Shown: piece after piece, positions 13,784-26,900 of the stretch
How the letters are laid out: every line of letters starts with the position of its first letter
Position numbering within the stretch: the first letter of the stretch is position 1
Assembly (NCBI GenBank): GCA_013398175.1
Contig: VZRZ01004923.1
Coordinates: forward strand, 716,290-780,289
Reading direction: 5' to 3'
DNA length: 64,000 nucleotides
Source: Climacteris rufus
Taxonomy: Eukaryota > Chordata > Aves > Passeriformes > Climacteridae
The notes under the pieces: generated by a model
The model's database searches: none
What the model was told of the DNA's origin: nothing
Seen by the model: the letters and a program-made list of their open reading frames with translations, nothing else
Made by a program: the position numbers and the translations under genes

Positions 13784-14808
13784 CTTACCATAGCTTCAGT
13801 GCATCTGGAAGCAGGAAAGTTTAAACCCACCAGAGGAGTGGGTTTCTAGTCCAATTTCCCAACAGGAAGAATAGGAGAGTTGACAGTAAGACAAAGGCAG
13901 TTGATATTGCAGTCTCTGAGAATGGGGACCCAGAACCAAGAAGCCAGGCCTTTCCTGATCTTTCATGCACCTTTTTTATAATCATAAGACACTGCTTGGC
14001 TTCCATGAATTCAAGTATTCACAGTCCTTCAGGGATACTGGTTAAGACCTAGGAAAAATTAATGAGGAAACGGGGGAGTGACTGCTTCAAAGCCCTCCCA
14101 TCTCCCAGAGTAAACCTCCTCCATTCCCAGCTGCATCATCACCTTGTGCACAGACACACCACCAGCCTGAATCCTCCAATTCAGAGAGGCCTCTGCAAAG
14201 ATCTACCCAGGGAAACCACATAACTGAATTAGCCTTTAAAAGGGATGAAATCAAGGATCACTTTTATGGTAGGGCAATGCACCAGAGTAGTTAAACACAG
14301 CAGGTCCTTCACTGATGCCCTGCCCAAGCTGCCATAGCTGTCTGGGCAGAATGGGGTTACCAAGCAATGCCCTGCACTGCTCATGGGGTCACCTAAAAGA
14401 GCTGGACTCTTCTCATGAAAACCTTCATTTGATACAAACCAGCTACCTCCTGATGCCATCCCTCAGAAGGGAGGCTGTGGAGCCTGCTCGTTTTCCATGG
14501 TGGAAACCCAACTGTTTTCATGACAAATTGCATCAGAACACTGATTGCTTTTGTTTAACCTCTTTGGTTTATTACGAATCTCAGGCTAAAACAGTGATGA
14601 GTAAACAGCATTCCCAAGCACTGCTTTAATTAAGCAGCATCACCGAGTTATTTATGCTACACAGGACCTCCTGATAATATTGCAATAATTAGTTTTCACT
14701 CCTTTACTGCAAAGTTGTGCTGAGAAAAAGCACTGTACTCTACTTTGGTCACCACTTAGTACTCACCAGACACTCTTTTTCAAAAATTCTAGAAGAAGGG
14801 CATTTCTG

Positions 14809-15540
14809 TGTGTCTTGGGTTACCGTGAAGGTGTAACCAAAGGAATGCATTCTATCACCATCTCCATTACCTCTCAATGAATTGTCAATGACAGGTCGTT
14901 CACAACAGCTGGCCACTGAACCCCACACCCTCCAGACTGCAAGCTGGGCATTAGATAAGGAAGAAAGAGAGGCAACACTTCAAGGCAGGTGATGCCTCTT
15001 TATCTTCACATCAGTGACTCAGCCCTGATAACACCCTCTGAGAAGCAGTAGCTACTCTGTGGGGGGTATCTCTGCTAAATGGCCCATCAAGACCACCTGG
15101 AATGATTCATAAGTGACATCATCCCATTGTGATATGCCCCGCCCTGAAGGGAAGAACTGAACCATCCCTACCTGTATAAAAGGCGGCTGGGGAGACCCCC
15201 CCCACAAGACGCCCACTTCCACTGGATCTCCCAGAGGAGAGGAACTTCACAACCACCAGACTCCCAGAGATAGATGGGATTTCTTCCTCAGGATCACCAC
15301 TTCGTCCATCACTCCAACAGGACTACAGCCACTATTTAACTGGACTGCTATCACCATGCTGACCAGCAGGGTGTCAGGTTGTATTCTGACCTTGTCAGTT
15401 TAGGCTGGTGTTTCTGTATTTTTGCCTTTATTTTAATATCTCCTATTCAATTGTAATTCTGACTTGGAATCTCTCACAACGTATTTGTGCGGGGTTAATT
15501 CATCTGCTGGTTTGTTTCCAAACTAGCACACATGTTTACC
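14809..15540 (+). mobile_element. Probable ERV LTR with TATA box
   Basis: Begins TGTGTCTTGGGTTACCGTG and ends near AACTAGCACA, giving TG...CA ends. A good TATA box (TATAAAAGG) lies at 15175-15183 after a GC-box-like CCCCGCCC. The T-rich stretch after 15400 looks like an R/U5 region. I found no matching 5-bp duplications, so the borders are approximate. The 80-codon ORF at 15408-15650 is LTR-derived, not a gene. Confidence 0.55.
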
Positions 15541-18500
15541 AAAAGCAAATTCCCAAACATCTAGAGAAACTTTATGCAGACCCCATTGTAAAGGCCTCCC
15601 ATGGTAATTATTGTATTCAAAATAAAAAAGCCAAAAGGCACTTTAAATGAACAGATGAGTTACTACCTGATCTGGCAGCAGAGTTTCTTAAAGCTCAGAA
15701 AAGTCAACAAACCTTTAAGGGCTTAGCCTTTGGTCATTAGTGAGGTGGCCCTCTAAAAAAGCCCATAAATTACTACATACATCAGGTACATAAGGCATCA
15801 CTTTAACTTGTCAAAGACAATACGAGGAACAGAACCAGGATGCTGGGGCTCAGGAAAGGTGAACTTACCGAAACAGGAATCCAGGTAGAAGCTAGAAGCA
15901 CCTGCTCATTTCCCCCCACTACCCCCTTCCCAGTGCCCAAACCTCCCCATGACCTGGACATGGCTTATTACCAAGGATTCTCCAGGATGTGTCTCCCTGC
16001 CACAACTCCCCAGCCAGGCTACAGACACACTGCAGGATCCTTTAGTTGCACAGATTCTTTGCTGCCAAGTGTTTCTACCTGCACAACCCACACAGCTCCT
16101 CCTGACTTCATTTGGTGAGCAATGACCTCTTGGCATGGCACACACGTCAGCCTAAAGGTAGAAAGCCACGAGACTATTATTGGCCTTTTGTGTAAGTCTC
16201 AGAAGCATCATTTGATCAGGACTAACTATTTCAGTCACTCTGCAGACACTTAAGCAGGAAATAGCTTCCTTGCCACTTCATAAAATGACAAGTTTTATCT
16301 GCAATTTCTAACAGCTTCACATAATAGAAAAGAAATATAATCAACACTGAAAAATAGTAGCTTTAAAGGAAGCACATACAATTCTCACCTCTGAAAAAGT
16401 TGCATGGAGCTCTTTAGTCATAATAGCACCAGGAGAAAATACTACCTCTCCTGCCTTGCCTGGTGTTTATGCCTCAGGAGGAGCAGGTTTTCCTGTGGAC
16501 ATGGTCAAGAGAGAAAAATGAAGCTGTAGATCTGCTTAGGGAAGGAGACAAAATGGCAGCAATGAAATACATTCAGCACAAGCGATGCAACTCCTGCTGA
16601 TTTGCCAGGCTCCCGGAAAGCCAGAAGGCTAAGTGGGAAAGGAAAGCAGTTCCTCCCTGCCCTTGGAGTCAGCACTTGTATCCAGACATAGCACTGAACT
16701 AGCCAGTTAATCTGGCCACGTTCAGGGGCACAGGGAAAGAGTGCTGCACCAGAGCCTCAGCACATGTCCTCAAGGGACTGGGTTTGTTGGATTGTCTTCC
16801 TAAGGTAAGCCAGGTGGGAGCTGTCTGTCTATAAAGAGAGGCGGGGGAAAAAGTCAAGCATTAATTATTTTACACTTTTTGCAAGGCCATACCAGCTTTT
16901 GACCAGCCAAAGGGCAGCTTGAGATCCTTCACTGGCTGAGCTCTTTTGGCAGCCATTTACACAACAAACATCCTCAGCTGGGGACAAGGGAAAAGCAACC
17001 AGCCAGCAATGTTGCAGCACAGATACTTCAAATTAAATATGGCTTGAGACACTTAGCAGTGGGTGGGGTAAGTGGCAGAGAGCAGTCTACTTGATAAAGA
17101 CTAAGATTCATCTTCCTTTTGCTTAAGTTATTAGCATCACCTACACAAACTGCAATGAAGTTCCTTTCAGTGTTTCTCAAAAAGTGGTTTACACTTCACT
17201 GTTACTGATTTATCATAAATAGGAAACTGATGAGAGAAAAGTTCCCTTGTATTATTTTTGTTATTATTAATTTATTTCAGAATTTTATTACATTACCTTG
17301 TTCTGTCAGGCTACTGAGTTCACAGTACACAGATTAAATTTCAAGTATCATGCTGCTGATACTGCAGAGCCTGGATCCTGTGAGATATTACAAGAGTGAA
17401 AGCAAAATACTTCTATTACAAACACTGCATGAAAAATGTCTTTATGAACTGGCTTTTTTAACCTTTTCCAAAACTGTGATTTGGTGATCTGCCTACAACA
17501 AAAATTTAAGCTCTAGTCTCGCAGCCAGCAGCTGATATCTGTTTGTATCCCCATTGCTGCAGAAAAAAACCTCTCCATCTCCTCCAGATACAAACTTAGA
17601 AACCCAAATTTTCATAAAGCATACCAGAGATTATGAAACAGAAAGGAAGGCCAGACTAGACCAGAGGTCATCCCAGCACAAGAGATGAAAGTCCTCAGCT
17701 GTGTACAGTTGTTTTGCACACAATTTATCTGCTAATGAGAAATTCAGACTGTGCATTGAGAGCAGGGACACAGGATGGAGAAAAGAAGATGAAAAAAATG
17801 TCAGTGGTTTGACAGAATAATCCACCACTTACTCTCCAGGCTGATTTGCAACATCACAAGAGTTCATCAAAATTATCATTTACTATACTGGATTAGGCAA
17901 CAAAGACCATAAAAGGAAGACTCCAGCAATCTTCAACAGAATTCCTTTCATCTCCAGAAAAGGCACAGAGGGATGACTGGACAAACAGACTAATATAAAC
18001 AAGTTTCAGTGCCTAGTCCCTGCAGAGCAGTCAAAGTCATGAAGTTTGCCCCAGGTTAAAGGCTATTCAGATGAACTAATAAAATTAAGATAAGGAAGTG
18101 GAAACTTCCACAGAAACAAAATCTAAGGAGCTTAATGCATTCCCTTTACGAAAAAGATTTCATTCCATTACAGATTTCTTAGGGAAAATAAAAGAAAAAC
18201 AGCACAATGCATATGAAGTCAGGGGTAATACAATTTAGGACATCTATTGTCTCTAAGTGGAGGAGGGGGAGAAAAAGAAAACTGACTTGCCAGATTAACA
18301 GCAACAGGATAAAAATCCTGACTCTTTCTTCAGAAACAGTATTTGACAGAATTTGAACTGGAATGTATAAGAAACACAGGTAAAATACACCAAGACAGAA
18401 GAGGCATAAATAGACTTTTCTCACCAAAGAGTAACTATTTTTTTTCTAAAACATTTCTCTTATTCTAGGTTTCATCCATCATCCGCTTGACATAGCAACA

Positions 18501-21500
18501 AAACATATTTAAATTGTGAAATTCTACCAATTTAAGAGAAATTAGGATATAACACAGAAGGAACTAGATGACATCTAAGATCTGAAATATTGAGGTGTGA
18601 CATTCAGAAACACAATAGAGGGTACAATTTATGTACTTCCTGTAAAAGGACTTCACCAACGGAAGTCATCCCACACGGATTTTAGTATTTCACCAGTGGT
18701 CTCATTCCCATACACTTGGATAGGAAAGGAACATCTCTGTTCAAGGGCACCAGCTGGGCAAGACAGATAAAGTGATCCTTTGCAAATGCATTGTAATCTT
18801 TGCAAATCTCAAAGATTAAGATAGCCTGTGAACTTCTAGCAAAAAGAAGAAAAAATCAAAAAAGAGATGTTGCTGTGATCTCCACAGACAGACTCATAAT
18901 CCAAAAGTGTATTTTAGCCACCTACACATGACAGAATAGACTTGTTTTGCACCCTTCCTTACCACAGAGAAATTGCCTACAGAATGATGACCTTTAAGTG
19001 CACAAATTATGTTTTCTTGCTACAAAATAGTCTGATATTGTAGCAGTTCTGTGATTTCCAAATCAGTATGTTTTAACTGCCATTGCTGCAATCAGCTATC
19101 CAATTTCTTTGCCCATTTCTTGGCAGAGCTGGATATGTGCAGCATTTTTAAAATAGTTATTGAATGACACTGAAAAAGTTATTTTCAACTTGACAGTTTG
19201 TCTCTACACAGAATCCAGTCACAGCAAACTGAAGAGCCTTGAAAAAATTATGAGTATGCACACAGGGGCACAAAAGATGACTCTTGAAAAATTTTTCCCT
19301 TTTGCAGATTTTGTTTTCACAGAGGTGCAAAATGTGCACTTCCAGAAAAATCTGTGAGATTATCAGGTCAAAAAATATATATATATCGCCTTTTCCACTT
19401 TTATACAAAGAAGGTTTTTCTTACTTTCCCAGTTTTGCCTCAAAAAAAGTTAAATTCCCATAACACAGAAATGAACTTGGATACAACCAAGAAAGATAAA
19501 TAAAACACTGCATAATAATCAGACATTATTCCTTTTTTTTTTTTTTTAATTTTGTATTTATTAGGGTCCTTACTATACAGTAATTTGGGTTAAAAGCAGT
19601 GGTAAGGCCAAGGGGCAAGTCATGAAAAATATTCTTAAACAAAGGATATTGGCAAGTTTTAGCACAATTTGTGTTCATCAATGTGATGCATCTCAGAATC
19701 AGCTGTGCCAATGAAATACGTACATCCCAAGGTAAGAAGGGTTCCCATGTAACTCCCTAAATGCAGCACCCAACATTTTCAAGACAGGTTTCTGCTTTCT
19801 GTGATATTTGGATGATGATAGCCTTGGCCATTTGAAAATTTCAACAGCAGTTCAGATGTTTTTAATAATCATTTTGGAGTGTAAGAGGAAGCAAACAAAT
19901 TAATAACATACCTGGTCACCACAAGAGCACTCTTCTCAGCTCTGACAACATGTGGTTGTAAGAAGATAACTCCCAACTATCCTGCAGAAGCTGCCCAAGG
20001 GAAAAGCAAAAGCTTTTGCATAGAGACGAGTCAAATTCCTTCTGACTCCTCGTCATTTACTAGACTAAAACCAGCACATCATATTCATGAAAAGGTATTG
20101 ACTCAGCAGCTCTGAGTATTAGAAATTACTGACCATCTTCATTTGTTCATGCAGGTGCACAAAGGTATTTTTGAAGCTCAGATGAGATACCTAAGAGAGG
20201 TCTGATGCAGCGTGGTACACTCAGGGCCCAGGCAGCCCATCTCCTGCCCAGCCCTGGTTTGTTTCCAGCACAGTATCTCATACTGGCCAAGAACAAAATC
20301 CGGCCTCCTCTTCATCTGACTGCAGGCCTTAAGATCTCCAATGGCTTGTGGGAATAATAAACATTCAGTAAGCAGATAATTAAAAGCATTTTCCTGCCTT
20401 AGTTCTAGATGTCAGTACTGTTCTTCATCATGCATCCCCTCCATCCCTCCTACATAGAATAGTTACAGGTTTAAATTCTTTTCACAGTTGCTGTGTCTTG
20501 AAAACTTATTCAAATTTATTTCCCATTTAGATTTCAGACCAAACCCAAAGTTTAAAGAAAAGCATTCAACCAGGAAAGTGAAAAAAATCTCAAATGCAAA
20601 ACTTAAGTCAGTTTACATAAAGATTTCAAAGGCTCTGTTACTTTCATTACAGAAAAAGTAAACTCCATTTATTGTTGGTTGAAACATAAGAGTGAAATCA
20701 GAAGTTAGGACAATGGTGAATTTCACAAAGAGATTACCCTAATTTGGAGGATGTTGACTGTATGTCCTCACTTTAGAAGCAAGGCAGCAGCTGATCTCCA
20801 GCCATCTCTAAATCTTCATGTCACCAGAGGGAAGCAAGGAAGCTGCTGGCACACACTTCTCTTCCTAACATTGAGCTCTACCCACACTCCCATTACACAG
20901 CTCTGAAGCATTCAATCTGCCACCATGGCATCTGCCTGTCTGCACCATGCCAGATTTTGGAAAAATGAGGCTGAGGAAGTTGAGCATGTAACGCACACAG
21001 GTGAATAGTAAAAATAATGCACAGTAGCAAAAGTTAACACCAAGCATAACTTGTCAGACAAACCCAAATGCAGTAGAAAGTTTTATGAATTAGTTAAAAT
21101 TCAACATAAACTTTTAGTTGATTTTCCTGATTCCAAAGGTTAAAAGCTCACCATCTCTGCCCTATTTTCCCTCCTGGGACTGTGCATGAAGGCCTTTCAG
21201 CACCTACAGGTACAGGGATGGAAGATGAAGAACCTACATCTGGAAACCACTCTGCAGCTCCCTGATACACCAAGATTCCCCAGGACCTCTAAGACACAGT
21301 AAGGACTGGCTCCTGCAGAAGTCTCAGCTCTGGCAACTTCAGTCCATATTACTGGCTGCACAGGAAAGTCCTCCATGAGACCCTCCCTAGCAGGTTTCCA
21401 GGCTTCTTAAGGTACAGTTGCTGGCAAGAACTCACCCAGATCAAACCCCTGAGACACCTGAATGTTACCACTGGCAGCTGGAAATCTCAGGGCTTGGAGG

Positions 21501-23587
21501 TTTCACAGGCACCAGAGCATCAATAATGCACAGGGATGCACAAGTGAAACATCAGAGCCACTTCTTCAATAAGAAATCCACTGGAGACAGAAGGTGGTAA
21601 TTAAATGGCAACAAATGCCAGGTATCACACAGCTTAGAAACAGACCACATGAAGAATTAAACTATGCAAAGTGTAATACTAGCAAAACAAGAGAGGAGAA
21701 TTTATTTGTATAAAGCATGAACATAACACTGATGTTTCCAGGACAACCCCTGTAAGCAATTTTGCTTCCTGTTATGAATAATGGCATTATTTCTAGCTCC
21801 TCCAGAAACTGAAGGGATTGCCACTGGTAGCATTCATCATGTTTAGTCATACAATTCAACCCCAAATCTCCTTACCAGGCAGTGCTTCAGTGTTCCCTTC
21901 AGAAAAGGAAACAACACACATTGTTTTACAGGTGGGGGTATATTCTTTCCTCATTAATGCCCCATCATGGTTCTTGCACCCAACAATACAGCTGTAACCA
22001 TAGGACCATTCTTTTCTAGGAGTCTTAGGCTCTGCTTACATTGACAAGTGTCACATGAGAAGCTGACATGCAGAGCAAGACACCTGGTGCTAAAAATCCA
22101 GCTTTCACTCTGCATCCATTTCTAAAGGCCATACTTCAAATAAAATCTTAAATGATCCAGTAGACTGAATGCTTGCCACATAACCAAGACACACAGGATA
22201 TTCATCCTGAGCTTTGGCTTTATTGAAGAACCCCATTCATACACTGACACCATCATGCAACATAAATTTAGTGTGAAATGCAACAAAGACTCTGAGACTA
22301 ACTTCAAGAGCATTCAACTGACCCAAGATAAAAACGACAATGTAGGTGCACCTTTGTTCTCCCAACTTCTTCCCACATATTCCCACTATGGGAATATGCA
22401 GCACTGATTTAAGATCTACTTAGATAAACTGACTTTAATTGGAGCGAGTGTTAATTCTTTTCAGGCTTCAGCATCTATCCTCATGATACTGACTGCAATA
22501 TCAAAGCCTTTGCTTTCTATATGCAGAATAAAGCAACAGTCATTAAGCTACACAATCCAATTTTAATTCAGCAGACCAAGAAATCAGCAACCTGTAGTCC
22601 CCTAACTGTCCTCTCTCTCCATTGCAACAGTGGTCAAATTTTAATTACATATGATGAAAATCCAGGCTTGTAAGGAAAGTTCTCCCAATCTGTCTTTGCA
22701 CTTGATGACAAAGTACTCTAAGCTTCCTCAGAGACTTGCACCACACACAACTACTGACAAGATTAAGGATTAAGCTATGTTCACTCTTTTTTTTTGTGTT
22801 TTTTTTAATTCTAAAAAATGAATCACAAGAATATTAACTGCTTAGTGTTCCAAGTGCCTGCAGCCAGGCTTCTGTCTATGCTACAAAACAGTTTTCATCT
22901 GCCAATCCAAGATCATCTTAGATTTAGTGGTTATGTATTTTATACTGGCAGAAGTCACAAAACTCAGAAAATATTGACAGCCAAATTACTTGGCTTAATA
23001 TAAAAGAAATACAATAGATTTCACAATGAAGCCAGAACCTTAACACTTACAAGTATTTTCAATCACCAAAAACATCATGAAATTCCAAGTTCAGCAGTTA
23101 CTGCACGTTTGCTGTTAGAAAAAAACAAACAAGAAAACCCCACCCTAAACTTGATTTCTGGTCTACAGCCTGAACACTGGTGTTATACAGCTGGACTAAT
23201 ACTCTTGAGTGTATGTTTTCACTGATGGAGGAGAGTTCGTTTTCTTTTCCTCTTCTCATTTCCAGATTCTTTTCATGTAGTTTCTAATAGGTAAAGTACC
23301 CCACTCCCCTCAAAAAACCCCAGGCATATATTTTCTTTTATACACAGTTTGAACATTATTTTGAGATTTGGTATATATTTTAGTACCTATAATCAACATT
23401 TCTTAGGCTATTGCATTTCTACAAAACACTAAGTCAAGGCTTTATTAGTTTATCTGAGACATAGAGGGACTGACCACTGGTTTTCCTTGAAAGGTGACGA
23501 CACTGAAAAAACTACTAAAAGAAGAGAACAATTTTTCTAGGCTAATTATAGTATCCATTATGGAAGGGATATCCTTTAATAATATTC
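15541..23587. other. Intergenic sequence downstream of ATP6V1H, nothing recognised
   Basis: 8 kb without a supportable exon. Simple sequence: a 15-T run (19533-19547) and a short AT run (about 19374-19386). The ORFs are short and of biased composition. In mammals the flank on this side is a long gene-poor stretch before OPRK1, which fits. Confidence 0.55.
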
Positions 23588-23593
23588 TTTATT
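23588..23593 (-). promoter_or_regulatory. Poly(A) signal AATAAA for ATP6V1H
   Basis: Plus-strand TTTATT is AATAAA in the transcript, 258 bases beyond the stop codon. It is the first canonical hexamer I see downstream of the coding end. Cleavage would fall about 10-30 bases lower in coordinate. Use of this site is inferred. Confidence 0.6.
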
Positions 23594-23850
23594 ATGAGAA
23601 TAAATACATAAAACAAATGCAATATATTAGTCACATTTCTTCATATACATTCAGAATAGAACAAGAAGCTAATAGGCATAATCAGCAGAACCAGTTGAAC
23701 AAACAAAATTTTAGTAAGCCAACAACACTAGAGGAAAGTTGGAATGTTTATGCACCCGTAGCAGACAAAGAACACGTGATTTCAGTATTTCCTTTGTATT
23801 AATTTTAAGACAAACATACTGAAGTTGTAAGCATGAACTGATAGAAGTGT
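23588..23850 (-). other. ATP6V1H: ATP6V1H 3' untranslated region (proposed extent)
   Basis: A+T-rich sequence between the stop codon and the first good poly(A) signal on the transcript strand. The extent is inferred from that signal. A second AATAAA (plus-strand TTTATT at 23441-23446) would give a longer UTR of about 410 bases. Confidence 0.6.
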
Positions 23851-23911
23851 TTAGCTCCGTGCGGTGGCCGTTTGAGGTTGTTCTGACTGCAACTGCTTTC
23901 CAAGATATTCC
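23851..23911 (-). CDS. ATP6V1H: ATP6V1H last coding exon, residues 464-483 and stop
   Basis: 61 bp: one base finishing Trp464, 19 codons, and TAA at 23853-23851. Acceptor gtatttcag. The translation EYLGKQLQSEQPQTATARS is the expected subunit H C-terminus. This fixes the gene's 3' end. The exon is far too short for an ORF scan and was identified by homology and phase. Confidence 0.97.
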
Positions 23912-26900
23912 CTGAAATACAACAAAAAATTAGATTGAGAAATGCTCTGGAAAGTGGGGAGTGGGATAGTGGTGGGAATTATGAAAGTACATAAAGAAGA
24001 AAAAGCTTTAAGTTCAGAATTATTCTTTCAAATAATGTCTACTGTCAATAGTCAACTGGAGAGACAATGAGAGTACCTGAGCTTTAGGTATCCACCATCT
24101 ATCCCTATGAAAATAAAGTACAAATCAAACATCAACAAAGCTGTCTAAAAGAGAAAAGAGCCCAGTGGGAACACTTAGAAGCTCTGACAACCGACACAGA
24201 ACATCCATGAAGCACACAGATTTTGTTTGTTGAACATACATTTTAGAAGCTCTGGCAAAACAATTACAAGGATCCCTTCCCATAACCCAAGGACATACTG
24301 GCAACACAACCCATAGGCAAGCAAAACAGACACTGACTTAATCACTACATACTCAAGTAGAGAAAAAGGAGAGAGAATCAATCCAGGCCCACTGTATGCC
24401 AACACTTTCTTTAAAGTGTTTTATTCACCTGCATCTTGAAGTGCATTAAGCCACTTATTTGCTATCTCTCCTCTTAACACCAGAACAAACACTCCCCAAA
24501 TTACTAGCACCTGCCCTGAGCAACAATATCAAAATTCCATGGAAAAATACTGCACAATTCTCTGGAACGTTTCAATCCTTCACTCTCTCTTCTGAAAGCA
24601 GATCAGCAGTTCACAGAACCACAAAAAAAGCTGAAAGAGGTCTTTAGTAACAGTACCTAGGTTGCTGCTTGTCACAGAAAATACAATAATTGTACCACTG
24701 TATCAACTGAAAGAGAGGTTTCAGGACTTGTGAAATGTAGGCGTTCTTCTTCCATAGCTGATCATACACTCAGTACTGTTCTTTCTCACTACACAGATAT
24801 TTCAGCCTACACAGGTTAAGCACTAGAAGCAGCTCAAAAGGATGATGTTCAGAATGAAGTCTTAAAAAAGCCCAACAGCTAACTCAAGAATATATGCTTT
24901 TGCTTTATTAAAAAAATAAATTTAAAAGATCAGTTCTTTTTGCACATTTCAAAAACTAGTTTTCAGTTTAGTGTCCTGTTGAACAGTTATTCCTTATGCA
25001 TTGCAACTCCTACTGCACAATGAAGTTTAGCACCTCAAATGCACCACCCAACATCACTTCTCTCAGTTTTAACATTAAGCATCCAGAAAAGCAAAATTTC
25101 TGTAAGATAAAACGTTAACTTCAAACACCACTAGCAAAGAAAATAATGCATAATTTGTATGCTGAACCATATGTTATGATTTAGCACCTTCATTTACAGC
25201 TTCATCAGGTGTTGCTGTAGAATCACAGTATTTCAATGCTTGGGCTGCACTCAATAGATAGGAACTTTTGATCATAACAGGCAGGGTACCACTCTCAAAG
25301 TAGAGACTCCTGATGGCAAAGAAGGAAATGTGCTGTTCTCTTGTGGTTTTGCAGGACTCAAAACTGTACCACCAAAACAAAATTTGACAGTCTTCCAAAA
25401 ACACAGTCAGGGCTTCCACGCTCATCCAACCTCCTCGTGCTCCCTCAATGTTTTTGGTTGTCTTTTTTTTTTTCCATTTGTTTCATGCCATATGGATGTA
25501 CTGACTCTACTATTCCTTCTCTGACATCCAGCCTTGAAAGTAACTGACACTTGCTGCATACATGACACTCTGCTCATCATATTACAACCCCGCAACATAA
25601 TTTATTCTTAAAGCACAGATGAACCACAGTGAATGTGAAATTCCTACACCATTACTTAGAAGTAGGAAAATCAGTCAATCTGTAACACTACAACTACTTG
25701 CACTGCTTCAGATGCATGATCAAGGCTTTCTAAAAATCCCACCAGAGTGTAGTGTATTCAGCAAAAATCTCTGAGAAGGCAGAGCAGTAGCACATTTTGT
25801 AAGTAATTAGTGCCTTCATAGACACATTCAACTTCTACAGTAGATAGAACAGTATCTGCCCTATAAAACTTTTTGTAGGTGTGAGGTTTAAGTCCAGGAT
25901 CCAGCAAAAGCTCTCATCCCATTTCTCCATATAGAATGAGTACTGCAGTTACATCTCTACACTGTCACGCTGCAAACCCAGGAAAATATCCCATAGTGTT
26001 CCTATCCCATCACCTCTTTAGCCACAACCAAGGACCACTGAAGTGCAAAAATCTTGCATCACCAGCTATTAGGAGGACCAGTTCATAGTCTCTCCAATTT
26101 TCACATGTTGGACATTAATGTCCATCCCCATGCTATTGAAGATTAAGGGTCCAAGACTTTTTATTTATCCTATACTGTCACTTAGTTAAATCTTAAGAGA
26201 AGAACTGGGATTTTAAAATTACTGTTTACCTCACAAAATTCAAGTTACCTTTAAGAATGTCAGCACTCACTATGTTGCACTGCAAGACCATGTATGATAA
26301 AAGGATAGATCTTGTCACCAAGATAACAAATCATTTCATAGAATATTCAAAATAGGATCTGAGAGATTTATGATGAATGCTACAACAGAAAGTAATGAGA
26401 TATTAGACTTACTTCTTTTAATTACAAGCCATAAGCCCATGAATTCGACCCATTCAACATAATTTAAACCATTTTCCTCACACTGAAAGAGAAAGGCCTT
26501 TATAGAAAGGTCAGTTTTAGCCAACATCTGACTTCCTTCAAGATGAAACCATCATTATTACAAAGCAGCTGAAGCTGGAGCTAACAGGTTTGCATTTGCA
26601 GATAATAAAATTCAAACATGAAACAACTGGTTTTGTATACACTTTCAAGAAAAAAATACATTACTGCACTACAAAAAAGCTTCAAATACGCAAATGTAGT
26701 ATATCACTTTTGAGACTAACTGCAAAATATTCCATTTCTCAATTAAAGCTCAGATCAACAAAACTTGAAAAACCACACATGTTCACTTCCTTGGTCATTC
26801 AAAAGTCTCATGGTGAAGCATAAGTAATTTCCATTTGTAAATTAATCTTTTCATTTTTATTAGAATAACCAAGTGAGATTCCTTTCACCCTAGCCATTTC

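Noticed and set aside
23494..23802. 102-codon plus-strand ORF opposite the ATP6V1H 3' UTR
   Set aside because: A+T-rich, rich in Asn, Lys, Ile and Gln, no recognisable domain, and it lies across the poly(A) signal on the other strand. A chance ORF is the simpler reading.
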